A stretch of DNA of 64,000 nucleotides, from contig CALSFV010000072.1 of the NCBI GenBank assembly GCA_943737045.1, forward strand, positions 1 through 64,000. Direction: 5' to 3'. Position 1 is the first letter of the stretch. Every line of letters begins with the position of its first letter. A program made the translations under genes and the position numbers. Under the pieces are notes generated by a model that searched no databases, was not told the origin of the DNA, and was given only the letters and a program-made list of their open reading frames with translations. Below, piece after piece: positions 29,630 through 43,360 of the stretch. Origin of the DNA: Parapristionchus giblindavisi (taxonomy: Eukaryota; Nematoda; Chromadorea; Rhabditida; Diplogasteridae).

Positions 29630-32600
29630 TACTGTATCGTATTATGATACTGTGTTTCTGCTGAAGACGAATATAATGGATTTAATTATATAGTTATTAT
29701 TTCAAACCGAGTCTTTCGACAAGTATGAGGTCCTTCACGCATCATATTGATTGATTAACAACGATGTAAAATCTACAAGGTAATACAGTGAATTATTGAT
29801 TGGCCGATACCGAATAAAGATGTTTACGTGTTGTTGTGATTTTAATCTTTGATCTTCTCTCAGTACTGTATCGTATTATGATACTGTATTTGTGCTGAAG
29901 ACGAATATAATGGATTTAATTATATAGTTATTATTTCAAACCGAGTCTTTCGACAAGTATGAGGTCCTTCACGCATCATATTGATTGATCAACAGCGATG
30001 TAAACTCGACAAGGTAATACAGTGAATTATTGATTGACCGATAAAGAATAAAGATGTTTACGTGTCGTTGTGATCTTTTATCTTCTCTCAGTACTGTATC
30101 GTATTATGATACTGTATTTGTGCTGAAGACGAATATAATGGATTTAATTATATAGTTATTGTTTCAGACCGAGTCTTTCGACAAGTATGAGGCCCTTTAC
30201 GCCTCATATTGATTGATCAACAGCGATGTAAACTCGACAAGGTAATAGAGTGAATTATTGATTGACCGATACCGAATAAAGATGTTTTCGTGTTGTTGTG
30301 ATTTCAATCTTTGATCTTCTCTCAGTACTGTATCGTATTATGATACTGTATTTGTGCTGAAGATGAATATAATGGATTTAATTATATAGTTATTGCTTCA
30401 GACCGAGTCTTTCGACAAGTATGAGGTCCTTTACGCATCATATTGATTGATCAACAGCGATGTAAACTCGACAAAGTAATAGAGTGAATTATTGATTGAC
30501 CGATACCGAATAAAGATGTTTACGTGTTGTTGTAATTTTAAGCTTTGATCTCTCAGTACTGTATCGTATTATGATACTGTGTTTCTGCTGAAGACGAATA
30601 TAATGGATTTAATTATATAGTTATTATTTCAAACCGAGTCTTTCGACAAGTATAGGTCCTTCACGCATCATATTGATTGATCAACAACGATGTAAAATCG
30701 ACAAGGTAATACAGTGAATTATTGATTGACCGATACCGAATAAAGATGTTTACGTGTTGTTGTGATTTTGATCTTTGATCTTCTCTCAGTACTGTATCGT
30801 ATTATGATACTGTGTTTCTGCTGAAGACGAATATAATGGATTTAATTATATAGTTATTATTTCAAACCGAGTCTTTCGACAAGTATAGGTCCTTCACGCA
30901 TCATATTGATTGATCAACAACGATGTAAAATCGACAAGGTAATACAGTGAATTATTGATTGACCGATACCGAATAAAGATGTTTACGTGTTGTTGTGATC
31001 TTTGATCTTCTCTCAGTACTGTATCGTATTATGATACTGTATTTGTGCTGAATACGAATATAATGGATTTAATTATATAGTTATTGTTTCAGACCGAGTC
31101 TTTCGACAAGTATGAGGTCCTTTACGCATCATATTGATTGATCAACAACGATGTAAACTCGACAAGGTAATAGAGTGAATTATTGATTGACCGATGCCGA
31201 ATAAAGATGTTTACGTGTTGCTGTGATCTTTGATCTTCTCTCAGTACTGTATCGTATTATGATACTGTATTTGTGCTGAAGACGAATATAATGGATTTAA
31301 TTATATAGTTATTATTTCAAACCGAGTCTTTCGACAAGTATGAGGTCCTTCACGCATCATATTGATTGATCAACAACGATGTAAACTCGACAAGGTAGTA
31401 CAGTGAATTATTGATTGACGGATACCGAATAAAGATGTTTACGTGTTGTTGTGATTTCAATCTTTGATCTCTCAGTACTGTATCGTATTATGATACTGTG
31501 TTTCTGCTGAAGACGAATATAATGGATTTAATTATATAGTTATTATTTCAAACCGAGTCTTTCGACAAGTATGAGGTCCTTCACGCATCATATTGATTGA
31601 TTAACAACGATGTAAAATCTACAAGGTAATACAGTGAATTATTGATTGGCCGATACCGAATAAAGATGTTTACGTGTTGTTGTGATTTTAATCTTTGATC
31701 TTCTCTCAGTACTGTATCGTATTATGATACTGTATTTGTGCTGAAGACGAATATAATGGATTTAATTATATTGTTATTATTTCAGACCGAGTCTTTCGAC
31801 AAGTATGAGGTCCTTCACGCATCATATTGATTGATCAACAACGATGTAAACTCGACAAGGTAATATAGTGAATTATTGATTGACCGATACCGAATAAAGA
31901 TGTTTACGTGTTGTTGTGATCTTTGATCTTCTCTCAGTACTGTATCGTATTATGATACTGTATTTGTGCTGAAGACGAATATAATGGATTTAATTATATA
32001 GTTATTATTTCAGACCGAGTCTTTCGACAAGAATGAGGTCCTTCACGCATCATATTGATTGATCAACAGCGATGTAAACTCGACAAGGTAATAGAGTGAA
32101 TTATTGATTGACGGATACCGAATAAAGATGTTTACGTGTTGTTGTGATTTCAATCTTTGATCTCTCAGTACTGTATCGTATTATGATACTGTGTTTCTGC
32201 TGAAGACGAATATAATGGATTTAATTATATAGTTATTATTTCAAACCGAGTCTTTCGACAAGTATGAGGTCCTTCACGCATCATATTGATTGATTAACAA
32301 CGATGTAAAATCTACAAGGTAATACAGTGAATTATTGATTGGCCGATACCGAATAAAGATGTTTACGTGTTGTTGTGATTTTAATCTTTGATCTTCTCTC
32401 AGTACTGTATCGTATTATGATACTGTATTTGTGCTGAAGACGAATATAATGGATTTAATTATATAGTTATTATTTCAAACCGAGTCTTTCGACAAGTATG
32501 AGGTCCTTCACGCATCATATTGATTGATCAACAGCGATGTAAACTCGACAAGGTAATACAGTGAATTATTGATTGACCGATACCGAATAAAGATGTTTAC

Positions 32601-33800
32601 GTGTTGTTGTGATTTTAATCTTTGATCTTCTCTCAGTACTGTATCGTATTATGATACTGTATTTGTGCTGAAGACGAATATAATGGATTTAATTATATAG
32701 TTATTGTTTCAGACCGAGTCTTTCGACAAGTATGAGGCCCTTTACGCCTCATATTGATTGATCAACAGCGATGTAAACTCGACAAGGTAATAGAGTGAAT
32801 TATTGATTGACCGATACCGAATAAAGATGTTTTCGTGTTGTTGTGATTTCAATCTTTGATCTTCTCTCAGTACTGTATCGTATTATGATACTGTATTTGT
32901 GCTGAAGATGAATATAATGGATTTAATTATATAGTTATTGCTTCAGACCGAGTCTTTCGACAAGTATGAGGTCCTTTACGCATCATATTGATTGATCAAC
33001 AGCGATGTAAACTCGACAAAGTAATAGAGTGAATTATTGATTGACCGATACCGAATAAAGATGTTTACGTGTTGTTGTAATTTTAAGCTTTGATCTCTCA
33101 GTACTGTATCGTATTATGATACTGTGTTTCTGCTGAAGACGAATATAATGGATTTAATTATATAGTTATTATTTCAAACCGAGTCTTTCGACAAGTATAG
33201 GTCCTTCACGCATCATATTGATTGATCAACAACGATGTAAAATCGACAAGGTAATACAGTGAATTATTGATTGACCGATACCGAATAAAGATGTTTACGT
33301 GTTGTTGTGATTTTGATCTTTGATCTTCTCTCAGTACTGTATCGTATTATGATACTGTGTTTCTGCTGAAGACGAATATAATGGATTTAATTATATAGTT
33401 ATTATTTCAAACCGAGTCTTTCGACAAGTATAGGTCCTTCACGCATCATATTGATTGATCAACAACGATGTAAAATCGACAAGGTAATACAGTGAATTAT
33501 TGATTGACCGATACCGAATAAAGATGTTTACGTGTTGTTGTGATCTTTGATCTTCTCTCAGTACTGTATCGTATTATGATACTGTATTTGTGCTGAATAC
33601 GAATATAATGGATTTAATTATATAGTTATTGTTTCAGACCGAGTCTTTCGACAAGTATGAGGTCCTTTACGCATCATATTGATTGATCAACAACGATGTA
33701 AACTCGACAAGGTAATAGAGTGAATTATTGATTGACCGATGCCGAATAAAGATGTTTACGTGTTGCTGTGATCTTTGATCTTCTCCCAGTACTGTATCGT
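29630..33800 (+). repeat. ~2545-bp higher-order duplication (11-mer)
   Basis: GATTTTGATCTTTGATC (TTTTG at 30766/33311) and CTGAATACG (31048/33593) are 2545 bp apart. Further left the offset is 2539 bp (TTAAC at 29755/32294). The first copy has GATCTTTTATC near 30070 where the second has the 6-bp longer GATTTTAATCTTTGATC. Private changes in copy 1 include GATAAAGAATAAAG near 30043 and GTGTCGTTG near 30063. Confidence 0.8.
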
Positions 33801-34705
33801 ATTATGATACTGTATTTGTGCTGAAGACGAATATAATGGATTTAATTATATAGTTATTGTTTCAGACCGAGTCTTTCGACAAGTATGAGGTCCTTTACGC
33901 ATCATATTGATTGATCAACAGCGATGTAAACTCGACAAAGTAATAGAGTGAATTATTGATTGACCGATACCGAATAAAGATGTTTACGTGTTGTTGTAAT
34001 TTTAAGCTTTGATCTCTCAGTACTGTATCGTATTATGATACTGTGTTTCTGCTGAAGACGAATATAATGGATTTAATTATATAGTTATTATTTCAAACCG
34101 AGTCTTTCGACAAGTATAGGTCCTTCACGCATCATATTGATTGATCAACAACGATGTAAAATCGACAAGGTAATACAGTGAATTATTGATTGACCGATAC
34201 CGAATAAAGATGTTTACGTGTTGTTGTGATTTTGATCTTTGATCTTCTCTCAGTACTGTATCGTATTATGATACTGTGTTTCTGCTGAAGACGAATATAA
34301 TGGATTTAATTATATAGTTATTATTTCAAACCGAGTCTTTCGACAAGTATAGGTCCTTCACGCATCATATTGATTGATCAACAACGATGTAAAATCGACA
34401 AGGTAATACAGTGAATTATTGATTGACCGATACCGAATAAAGATGTTTACGTGTTGTTGTGATCTTTGATCTTCTCTCAGTACTGTATCGTATTATGATA
34501 CTGTATTTGTGCTGAATACGAATATAATGGATTTAATTATATAGTTATTGTTTCAGACCGAGTCTTTCGACAAGTATGAGGTCCTTTACGCATCATATTG
34601 ATTGATCAACAACGATGTAAACTCGACAAGGTAATAGAGTGAATTATTGATTGACCGATGCCGAATAAAGATGTTTACGTGTTGCTGTGATCTTTGATCT
34701 TCTCT
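32950..34705 (+). repeat. 919-bp tetramer higher-order repeat, two copies
   Basis: TTTTGATCTTTGATC (33311/34230) and CTGAATACG (33593/34512) recur 919 bp apart, with identical flanking monomer order. The block is embedded in the second copy of the 11-mer, so it arose on top of it. Confidence 0.8.
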
Positions 34706-36370
34706 CAGTACTGTATCGTATTATGATACTGTATTTGTGCTGAAGACGAATATAATGGATTTAATTATATAGTTATTATTTCAAACCGAGTCTTTCGACA
34801 AGTATGAGGTCCTTCACGCATCATATTGATTGATCAACAACGATGTAAACTCGACAAGGTAGTACAGTGAATTATTGATTGACGGATACCGAATAAAGAT
34901 GTTTACGTGTTGTTGTGATTTCAATCTTTGATCTCTCAGTACTGTATCGTATTATGATACTGTGTTTCTGCTGAAGACGAATATAATGGATTTAATTATA
35001 TAGTTATTATTTCAAACCGAGTCTTTCGACAAGTATGAGGTCCTTCACGCATCATATTGATTGATTAACAACGATGTAAAATCTACAAGGTAATACAGTG
35101 AATTATTGATTGGCCGATACCGAATAAAGATGTTTACGTGTTGTTGTGATTTTAATCTTTGATCTTCTCTCAGTACTGTATCGTATTATGATACTGTATT
35201 TGTGCTGAAGACGAATATAATGGATTTAATTATATTGTTATTATTTCATCTTTCGACAAGTATGAGGTCCTTCACGCATCATATTGATTGATCAACAACG
35301 ATGTAAACTCGACAAGGTAATATAGTGAATTATTGATTGACCGATACCGAATAAAGATGTTTACGTGTTGTTGTGATCTTTGATCTTCTCTCAGTACTGT
35401 ATCGTATTATGATACTGTATTTGTGCTGAAGACGAATATAATGGATTTAATTATATAGTTATTGTTTCAGACCGAGTCTTTCGACAAGTATGAGGTCCTT
35501 TACGCATCATATTGATTGATCAACAACGATGTAAACTCGACAAGGTAATAGAGTGAATTATTGATTGACCGATGCCGAATAAAGATGTTTACGTGTTGCT
35601 GTGATCTTTGATCTTCTCTCAGTACTGTATCGTATTATGATACTGTATTTGTGCTGAAGACGAATATAATGGATTTAATTATATAGTTATTATTTCAAAC
35701 CGAGTCTTTCGACAAGTATGAGGTCCTTCACGCATCATATTGATTGATCAACAACGATGTAAACTCGACAAGGTAGTACAGTGAATTATTGATTGACGGA
35801 TACCGAATAAAGATGTTTACGTGTTGTTGTGATTTCAATCTTTGATCTCTCAGTACTGTATCGTATTATGATACTGTGTTTCTGCTGAAGACGAATATAA
35901 TGGATTTAATTATATAGTTATTATTTCAAACCGAGTCTTTCGACAAGTATGAGGTCCTTCACGCATCATATTGATTGATTAACAACGATGTAAAATCTAC
36001 AAGGTAATACAGTGAATTATTGATTGGCCGATACCGAATAAAGATGTTTACGTGTTGTTGTGATTTTAATCTTTGATCTTCTCTCAGTACTGTATCGTAT
36101 TATGATACTGTATTTGTGCTGAAGACGAATATAATGGATTTAATTATATTGTTATTATTTCAGACCGAGTCTTTCGACAAGTATGAGGTCCTTCACGCAT
36201 CATATTGATTGATCAACAACGATGTAAACTCGACAAGGTAATATAGTGAATTATTGATTGACCGATACCGAATAAAGATGTTTACGTGTTGTTGTGATCT
36301 TTGATCTTCTCTCAGTACTGTATCGTATTATGATACTGTATTTGTGCTGAAGACGAATTTAATGGATTTA
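34500..36370 (+). repeat. 914-bp tetramer higher-order repeat, two copies
   Basis: AAGGTAGTACAG (34858/35772) and ATTATATTGTTATT (near 35234/36148) are 914 bp apart. The first copy carries a private 7-bp deletion near 35248 that the second copy lacks. The second has a private CGAATTTAATGG near 36356. Confidence 0.82.
35248..35254 (+). other. Monomer with a private 7-bp deletion
   Basis: TTATTTCA is followed directly by TCTTTCGAC, so the GACCGAG that otherwise lies between them is missing. The paralogous monomer 914 bp downstream is intact. The deletion therefore post-dates that duplication, or is a sequencing error. Confidence 0.7.
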
Positions 36371-36599
36371 ATTATATAGTTATTATTTCAGACCGAGTCT
36401 TTCGACAAGAATGAGGTCCTTCACGCATCATATTGATTGATCAACAGCGATGTAAACTCGACAAGGTAATAGAGTGAATTATTGATTGACGGATACCGAA
36501 TAAAGATGTTTACGTGTTGTTGTGATTTCAATCTTTGATCTCTCAGTACTGTATCGTATTATGATACTGTGTTTCTGCTGAAGACGAATATAATGGATT

Positions 36600-39500
36600 T
36601 AATTATATTGTTATTATTTCAGACCGAGTCTTTCGACAAGTATGAGGTCCTTCACGCATCATATTGATTGATCAACAACGATGTAAACTCGACAAGGTAA
36701 TATAGTGAATTATTGATTGACCGATACCGAATAAAGATGTTTACGTGTTGTTGTGATCTTTGATCTTCTCTCAGTACTGTATCGTATTATGATACTGTAT
36801 TTGTGCTGAAGACGAATATAATGGATTTAATTATATAGTTATTATTTCAGACCGAGTCTTTCGACAAGAATGAGGTCCTTCACGCATCATATTGATTGAT
36901 CAACAGCGATGTAAACTCGACAAGGTAATAGAGTGAATTATTGATTGACGGATACCGAATAAAGATGTTTACGTGTTGTTGTGATTTCAATCTTTGATCT
37001 CTCAGTACTGTATCGTATTATGATACTGTGTTTCTGCTGAAGACGAATATAATGGATTTAATTATATAGTTATTATTTCAAACCGAGTCTTTCGACAAGT
37101 ATGAGGTCCTTCACGCATCATATTGATTGATTAACAACGATGTAAAATCTACAAGGTAATACAGTGAATTATTGATTGGCCGATACCGAATAAAGATGTT
37201 TACGTGTTGTTGTGATTTTAATCTTTGATCTTCTCTCAGTACTGTATCGTATTATGATACTGTATTTGTGCTGAAGACGAATATAATGGATTTAATTATA
37301 TAGTTATTATTTCAAACCGAGTCTTTCGACAAGTATGAGGTCCTTCACGCATCATATTGATTGATCAACAGCGATGTAAACTCGACAAGGTAATACAGTG
37401 AATTATTGATTGACCGATACCGAATAAAGATGTTTACGTGTTGTTGTGATTTTAATCTTTGATCTTCTCTCAGTACTGTATCGTATTATGATACTGTATT
37501 TGTGCTGAAGACGAATATAATGGATTTAATTATATAGTTATTATTTCAAACCGAGTCTTTCGACAAGTATGAGGTCCTTCACGCATCATATTGATTGATT
37601 AACAACGATGTAAAATCTACAAGGTAATACAGTGAATTATTGATTGGCCGATACCGAATAAAGATGTTTACGTGTTGTTGTGATTTTAATCTTTGATCTT
37701 CTCTCAGTACTGTATCGTATTATGATACTGTATTTGTGCTGAAGACGAATATAATGGATTTAATTATATAGTTATTATTTCAAACCGAGTCTTTCGACAA
37801 GAATGAGGTCCTTCACGCATCATATTGATTGATCAACAGCGATGTAAACTCGACAAGGTAATACAGAGAATTATTGATTGACCGATACCGAATAAAGATG
37901 TTTACGTGTTGTTGTGATCTTTGATCTTCTCTCAGTACTGTATCGTATTATGATACTGTATTTGTGCTGAAGACGAATATAATGGATTTAATTATATTGT
38001 TATTATTTCAGACCGAGTCTTTCGACAAGTATGAGGTCCTTCACGCATCATATTGATTGATCAACAACGATGTAAACTCGACAAGGTAATATAGTGAATT
38101 ATTGATTGACCGATACCGAATAAAGATGTTTACGTGTTGTTGTGATCTTTGATCTTCTCTCAGTACTGTATCGTATTATGATACTGTATTTGTGCTGAAG
38201 ACGAATATAATGGATTTAATTATATAGTTATTATTTCAGACCGAGTCTTTCGAGAAGTATGAGGTCCTTCACGCATCATATTGATTGATCAACAACGATG
38301 TAAATTCGACAAGGTAATACAGTGAATTATTGATTGACCGATACCGAATTAAGATGATCACGTGTTGTTGTGATTTTAATCTTTGATCTTCTCTCAGTAC
38401 TGTATCGAATTATGATACTGTATTTGTGCTGAAGATGAATATAATGGATTTAATTATATAGTTATTATTTCAGACCGAGTCTTTCGACAAGTATGAGGTC
38501 CTTTACGCATCATATTGATTGATCAACAACGATGTAAACTCGACAAGGTAATAGAGTGAATTATTGATTGACCGATGCCGAATAAAGATGTTTACGTGTT
38601 GCTGTGATCTTTGATCTTCTCTCAGTACTGTATCGTATTATGATACTGTATTTGTGCTGAAGACGAATATAATGGATTTAATTATATTGTTATTATTTCA
38701 GACCGAGTCTTTCGACAAGTATGAGGTCCTTCACGCATCATATTGATTGATCAACAACGATGTAAACTCGACAAGGTAATATAGTGAATTATTGATTGAC
38801 CGATACCGAATAAAGATGTTTACGTGTTGTTGTGATCTTTGATCTTCTCTCAGTACTGTATCGTATTATGATACTGTATTTGTGCTGAAGACGAATATAA
38901 TGGATTTAATTATATAGTTATTATTTCAAACCGAGTCTTTCGACAAGTATGAGGTCCTTCACGCATCATATTGATTGATCAACAACGATGTAAACTCGAC
39001 AAGGTAGTACAGTGAATTATTGATTGACGGATACCGAATAAAGATGTTTACGTGTTGTTGTGATTTCAATCTTTGATCTCTCAGTACTGTATCGTATTAT
39101 GATACTGTGTTTCTGCTGAAGACGAATATAATGGATTTAATTATATAGTTATTATTTCAAACCGAGTCTTTCGACAAGTATGAGGTCCTTCACGCATCAT
39201 ATTGATTGATTAACAACGATGTAAAATCTACAAGGTAATACAGTGAATTATTGATTGGCCGATACCGAATAAAGATGTTTACGTGTTGTTGTGATTTTAA
39301 TCTTTGATCTTCTCTCAGTACTGTATCGTATTATGATACTGTATTTGTGCTGAAGACGAATATAATGGATTTAATTATATTGTTATTATTTCAGACCGAG
39401 TCTTTCGACAAGTATGAGGTCCTTCACGCATCATATTGATTGATCAACAACGATGTAAACTCGACAAGGTAATATAGTGAATTATTGATTGACCGATACC

Positions 39501-42500
39501 GAATAAAGATGTTTACGTGTTGTTGTGATCTTTGATCTTCTCTCAGTACTGTATCGTATTATGATACTGTATTTGTGCTGAAGACGAATATAATGGATTT
39601 AATTATATAGTTATTATTTCAGACCGAGTCTTTCGACAAGAATGAGGTCCTTCACGCATCATATTGATTGATCAACAGCGATGTAAACTCGACAAGGTAA
39701 TAGAGTGAATTATTGATTGACGGATACCGAATAAAGATGTTTACGTGTTGTTGTGATTTCAATCTTTGATCTCTCAGTACTGTATCGTATTATGATACTG
39801 TGTTTCTGCTGAAGACGAATATAATGGATTTAATTATATAGTTATTATTTCAAACCGAGTCTTTCGACAAGTATGAGGTCCTTCACGCATCATATTGATT
39901 GATTAACAACGATGTAAAATCTACAAGGTAATACAGTGAATTATTGATTGGCCGATACCGAATAAAGATGTTTACGTGTTGTTGTGATTTTAATCTTTGA
40001 TCTTCTCTCAGTACTGTATCGTATTATGATACTGTATTTGTGCTGAAGACGAATATAATGGATTTAATTATATAGTTATTATTTCAAACCGAGTCTTTCG
40101 ACAAGTATGAGGTCCTTCACGCATCATATTGATTGATCAACAGCGATGTAAACTCGACAAGGTAATACAGTGAATTATTGATTGACCGATACCGAATAAA
40201 GATGTTTACGTGTTGTTGTGATTTTAATCTTTGATCTTCTCTCAGTACTGTATCGTATTATGATACTGTATTTGTGCTGAAGACGAATATAATGGATTTA
40301 ATTATATAGTTATTATTTCAAACCGAGTCTTTCGACAAGTATGAGGTCCTTCACGCATCATATTGATTGATTAACAACGATGTAAAATCTACAAGGTAAT
40401 ACAGTGAATTATTGATTGGCCGATACCGAATAAAGATGTTTACGTGTTGTTGTGATTTTAATCTTTGATCTTCTCTCAGTACTGTATCGTATTATGATAC
40501 TGTATTTGTGCTGAAGACGAATATAATGGATTTAATTATATAGTTATTATTTCAAACCGAGTCTTTCGACAAGTATGAGGTCCTTCACGCATCATATTGA
40601 TTGATCAACAGCGATGTAAACTCGACAAGGTAATACAGAGAATTATTGATTGACCGATACCGAATAAAGATGTTTACGTGTTGTTGTGATCTTTGATCTT
40701 CTCTCAGTACTGTATCGTATTATGATACTGTATTTGTGCTGAAGACGAATATAATGGATTTAATTATATTGTTATTATTTCAGACCGAGTCTTTCGACAA
40801 ATATGAGGTCCTTCACGCATCATATTGATTGATCAACAACGATGTAAACTCGACAAGGTAATATAGTGAATTATTGATTGACCGATACCGAATAAAGATG
40901 TTTACGTGTTGTTGTGATCTTTGATCTTCTCTCAGTACTGTATCGTATTATGATACTGTATTTGTGCTGAAGACGAATATAATGGATTTAATTATATAGT
41001 TATTATTTCAGACCGAGTCTTTCGAGAAGTATGAGGTCCTTCACGCATCATATTGATTGATCAACAACGATGTAAATTCGACAAGGTAATACAGTGAATT
41101 ATTGATTGACCGATACCGAATTAAGATGATCACGTGTTGTTGTGATTTTAATCTTTGATCTTCTCTCAGTACTGTATCGAATTATGATACTGTATTTGTG
41201 CTGAAGATGAATATAATGGATTTAATTATATAGTTATTATTTCAGACCGAGTCTTTCGACAAGTATGAGGTCCTTTACGCATCATATTGATTGATCAACA
41301 ACGATGTAAACTCGACAAGGTAATAGAGTGAATTATTGATTGACCGATGCCGAATAAAGATGTTTACGTGTTGCTGTGATCTTTGATCTTCTCTCAGTAC
41401 TGTATCGTATTATGATACTGTATTTGTGCTGAAGACGAATATAATGGATTTAATTATATTGTTATTATTTCAGACCGAGTCTTTCGACAAGTATGAGGTC
41501 CTTCACGCATCATATTGATTGATCAACAACGATGTAAACTCGACAAGGTAATATAGTGAATTATTGATTGACCGATACCGAATAAAGATGTTTACGTGTT
41601 GTTGTGATCTTTGATCTTCTCTCAGTACTGTATCGTATTATGATACTGTATTTGTGCTGAAGACGAATATAATGGATTTAATTATATAGTTATTATTTCA
41701 AACCGAGTCTTTCGACAAGTATGAGGTCCTTCACGCATCATATTGATTGATCAACAACGATGTAAACTCGACAAGGTAGTACAGTGAATTATTGATTGAC
41801 GGATACCGAATAAAGATGTTTACGTGTTGTTGTGATTTCAATCTTTGATCTCTCAGTACTGTATCGTATTATGATACTGTGTTTCTGCTGAAGACGAATA
41901 TAATGGATTTAATTATATAGTTATTATTTCAAACCGAGTCTTTCGACAAGTATGAGGTCCTTCACGCATCATATTGATTGATTAACAACGATGTAAAATC
42001 TACAAGGTAATACAGTGAATTATTGATTGGCCGATACCGAATAAAGATGTTTACGTGTTGTTGTGATTTTAATCTTTGATCTTCTCTCAGTACTGTATCG
42101 TATTATGATACTGTATTTGTGCTGAAGACGAATATAATGGATTTAATTATATTGTTATTATTTCAGACCGAGTCTTTCGACAAGTATGAGGTCCTTCACG
42201 CATCATATTGATTGATCAACAACGATGTAAACTCGACAAGGTAATATAGTGAATTATTGATTGACCGATACCGAATAAAGATGTTTACGTGTTGTTGTGA
42301 TCTTTGATCTTCTCTCAGTACTGTATCGTATTATGATACTGTATTTGTGCTGAAGACGAATATAATGGATTTAATTATATAGTTATTATTTCAGACCGAG
42401 TCTTTCGACAAGAATGAGGTCCTTCACGCATCATATTGATTGATCAACAGCGATGTAAACTCGACAAGGTAATAGAGTGAATTATTGATTGACGGATACC

Positions 42501-43360
42501 GAATAAAGATGTTTACGTGTTGTTGTGATTTCAATCTTTGATCTCTCAGTACTGTATCGTATTATGATACTGTGTTTCTGCTGAAGACGAATATAATGGA
42601 TTTAATTATATAGTTATTATTTCAAACCGAGTCTTTCGACAAGTATGAGGTCCTTCACGCATCATATTGATTGATTAACAACGATGTAAAATCTACAAGG
42701 TAATACAGTGAATTATTGATTGGCCGATACCGAATAAAGATGTTTACGTGTTGTTGTGATTTTAATCTTTGATCTTCTCTCAGTACTGTATCGTATTATG
42801 ATACTGTATTTGTGCTGAAGACGAATATAATGGATTTAATTATATAGTTATTATTTCAAACCGAGTCTTTCGACAAGTATGAGGTCCTTCACGCATCATA
42901 TTGATTGATCAACAGCGATGTAAACTCGACAAGGTAATACAGTGAATTATTGATTGACCGATACCGAATAAAGATGTTTACGTGTTGTTGTGATTTTAAT
43001 CTTTGATCTTCTCTCAGTACTGTATCGTATTATGATACTGTATTTGTGCTGAAGACGAATATAATGGATTTAATTATATAGTTATTATTTCAAACCGAGT
43101 CTTTCGACAAGTATGAGGTCCTTCACGCATCATATTGATTGATTAACAACGATGTAAAATCTACAAGGTAATACAGTGAATTATTGATTGGCCGATACCG
43201 AATAAAGATGTTTACGTGTTGTTGTGATTTTAATCTTTGATCTTCTCTCAGTACTGTATCGTATTATGATACTGTATTTGTGCTGAAGACGAATATAATG
43301 GATTTAATTATATAGTTATTATTTCAAACCGAGTCTTTCGACAAGTATGAGGTCCTTCAC
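36600..43360 (+). repeat. 2772-bp higher-order repeat (12-mer), about 2.4 copies
   Basis: Markers repeat exactly 2772 bp apart: GAATTAAGATGATCACG (38346/41118), GGTAGTACAG (39003/41775) and CAAGAATGAGG (AATGAGG at 36869/39641/42413). Copies run about 36600-39371, 39372-42143 and 42144 to about 43360, where CACGCATC changes to CACGCGTC. At 12 x 231 bp this is the longest HOR with more than two copies in the window. The copies look nearly identical, with isolated differences (for example AAGAATGAGG versus AAGTATGAGG at 37800/40572). Confidence 0.88.
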
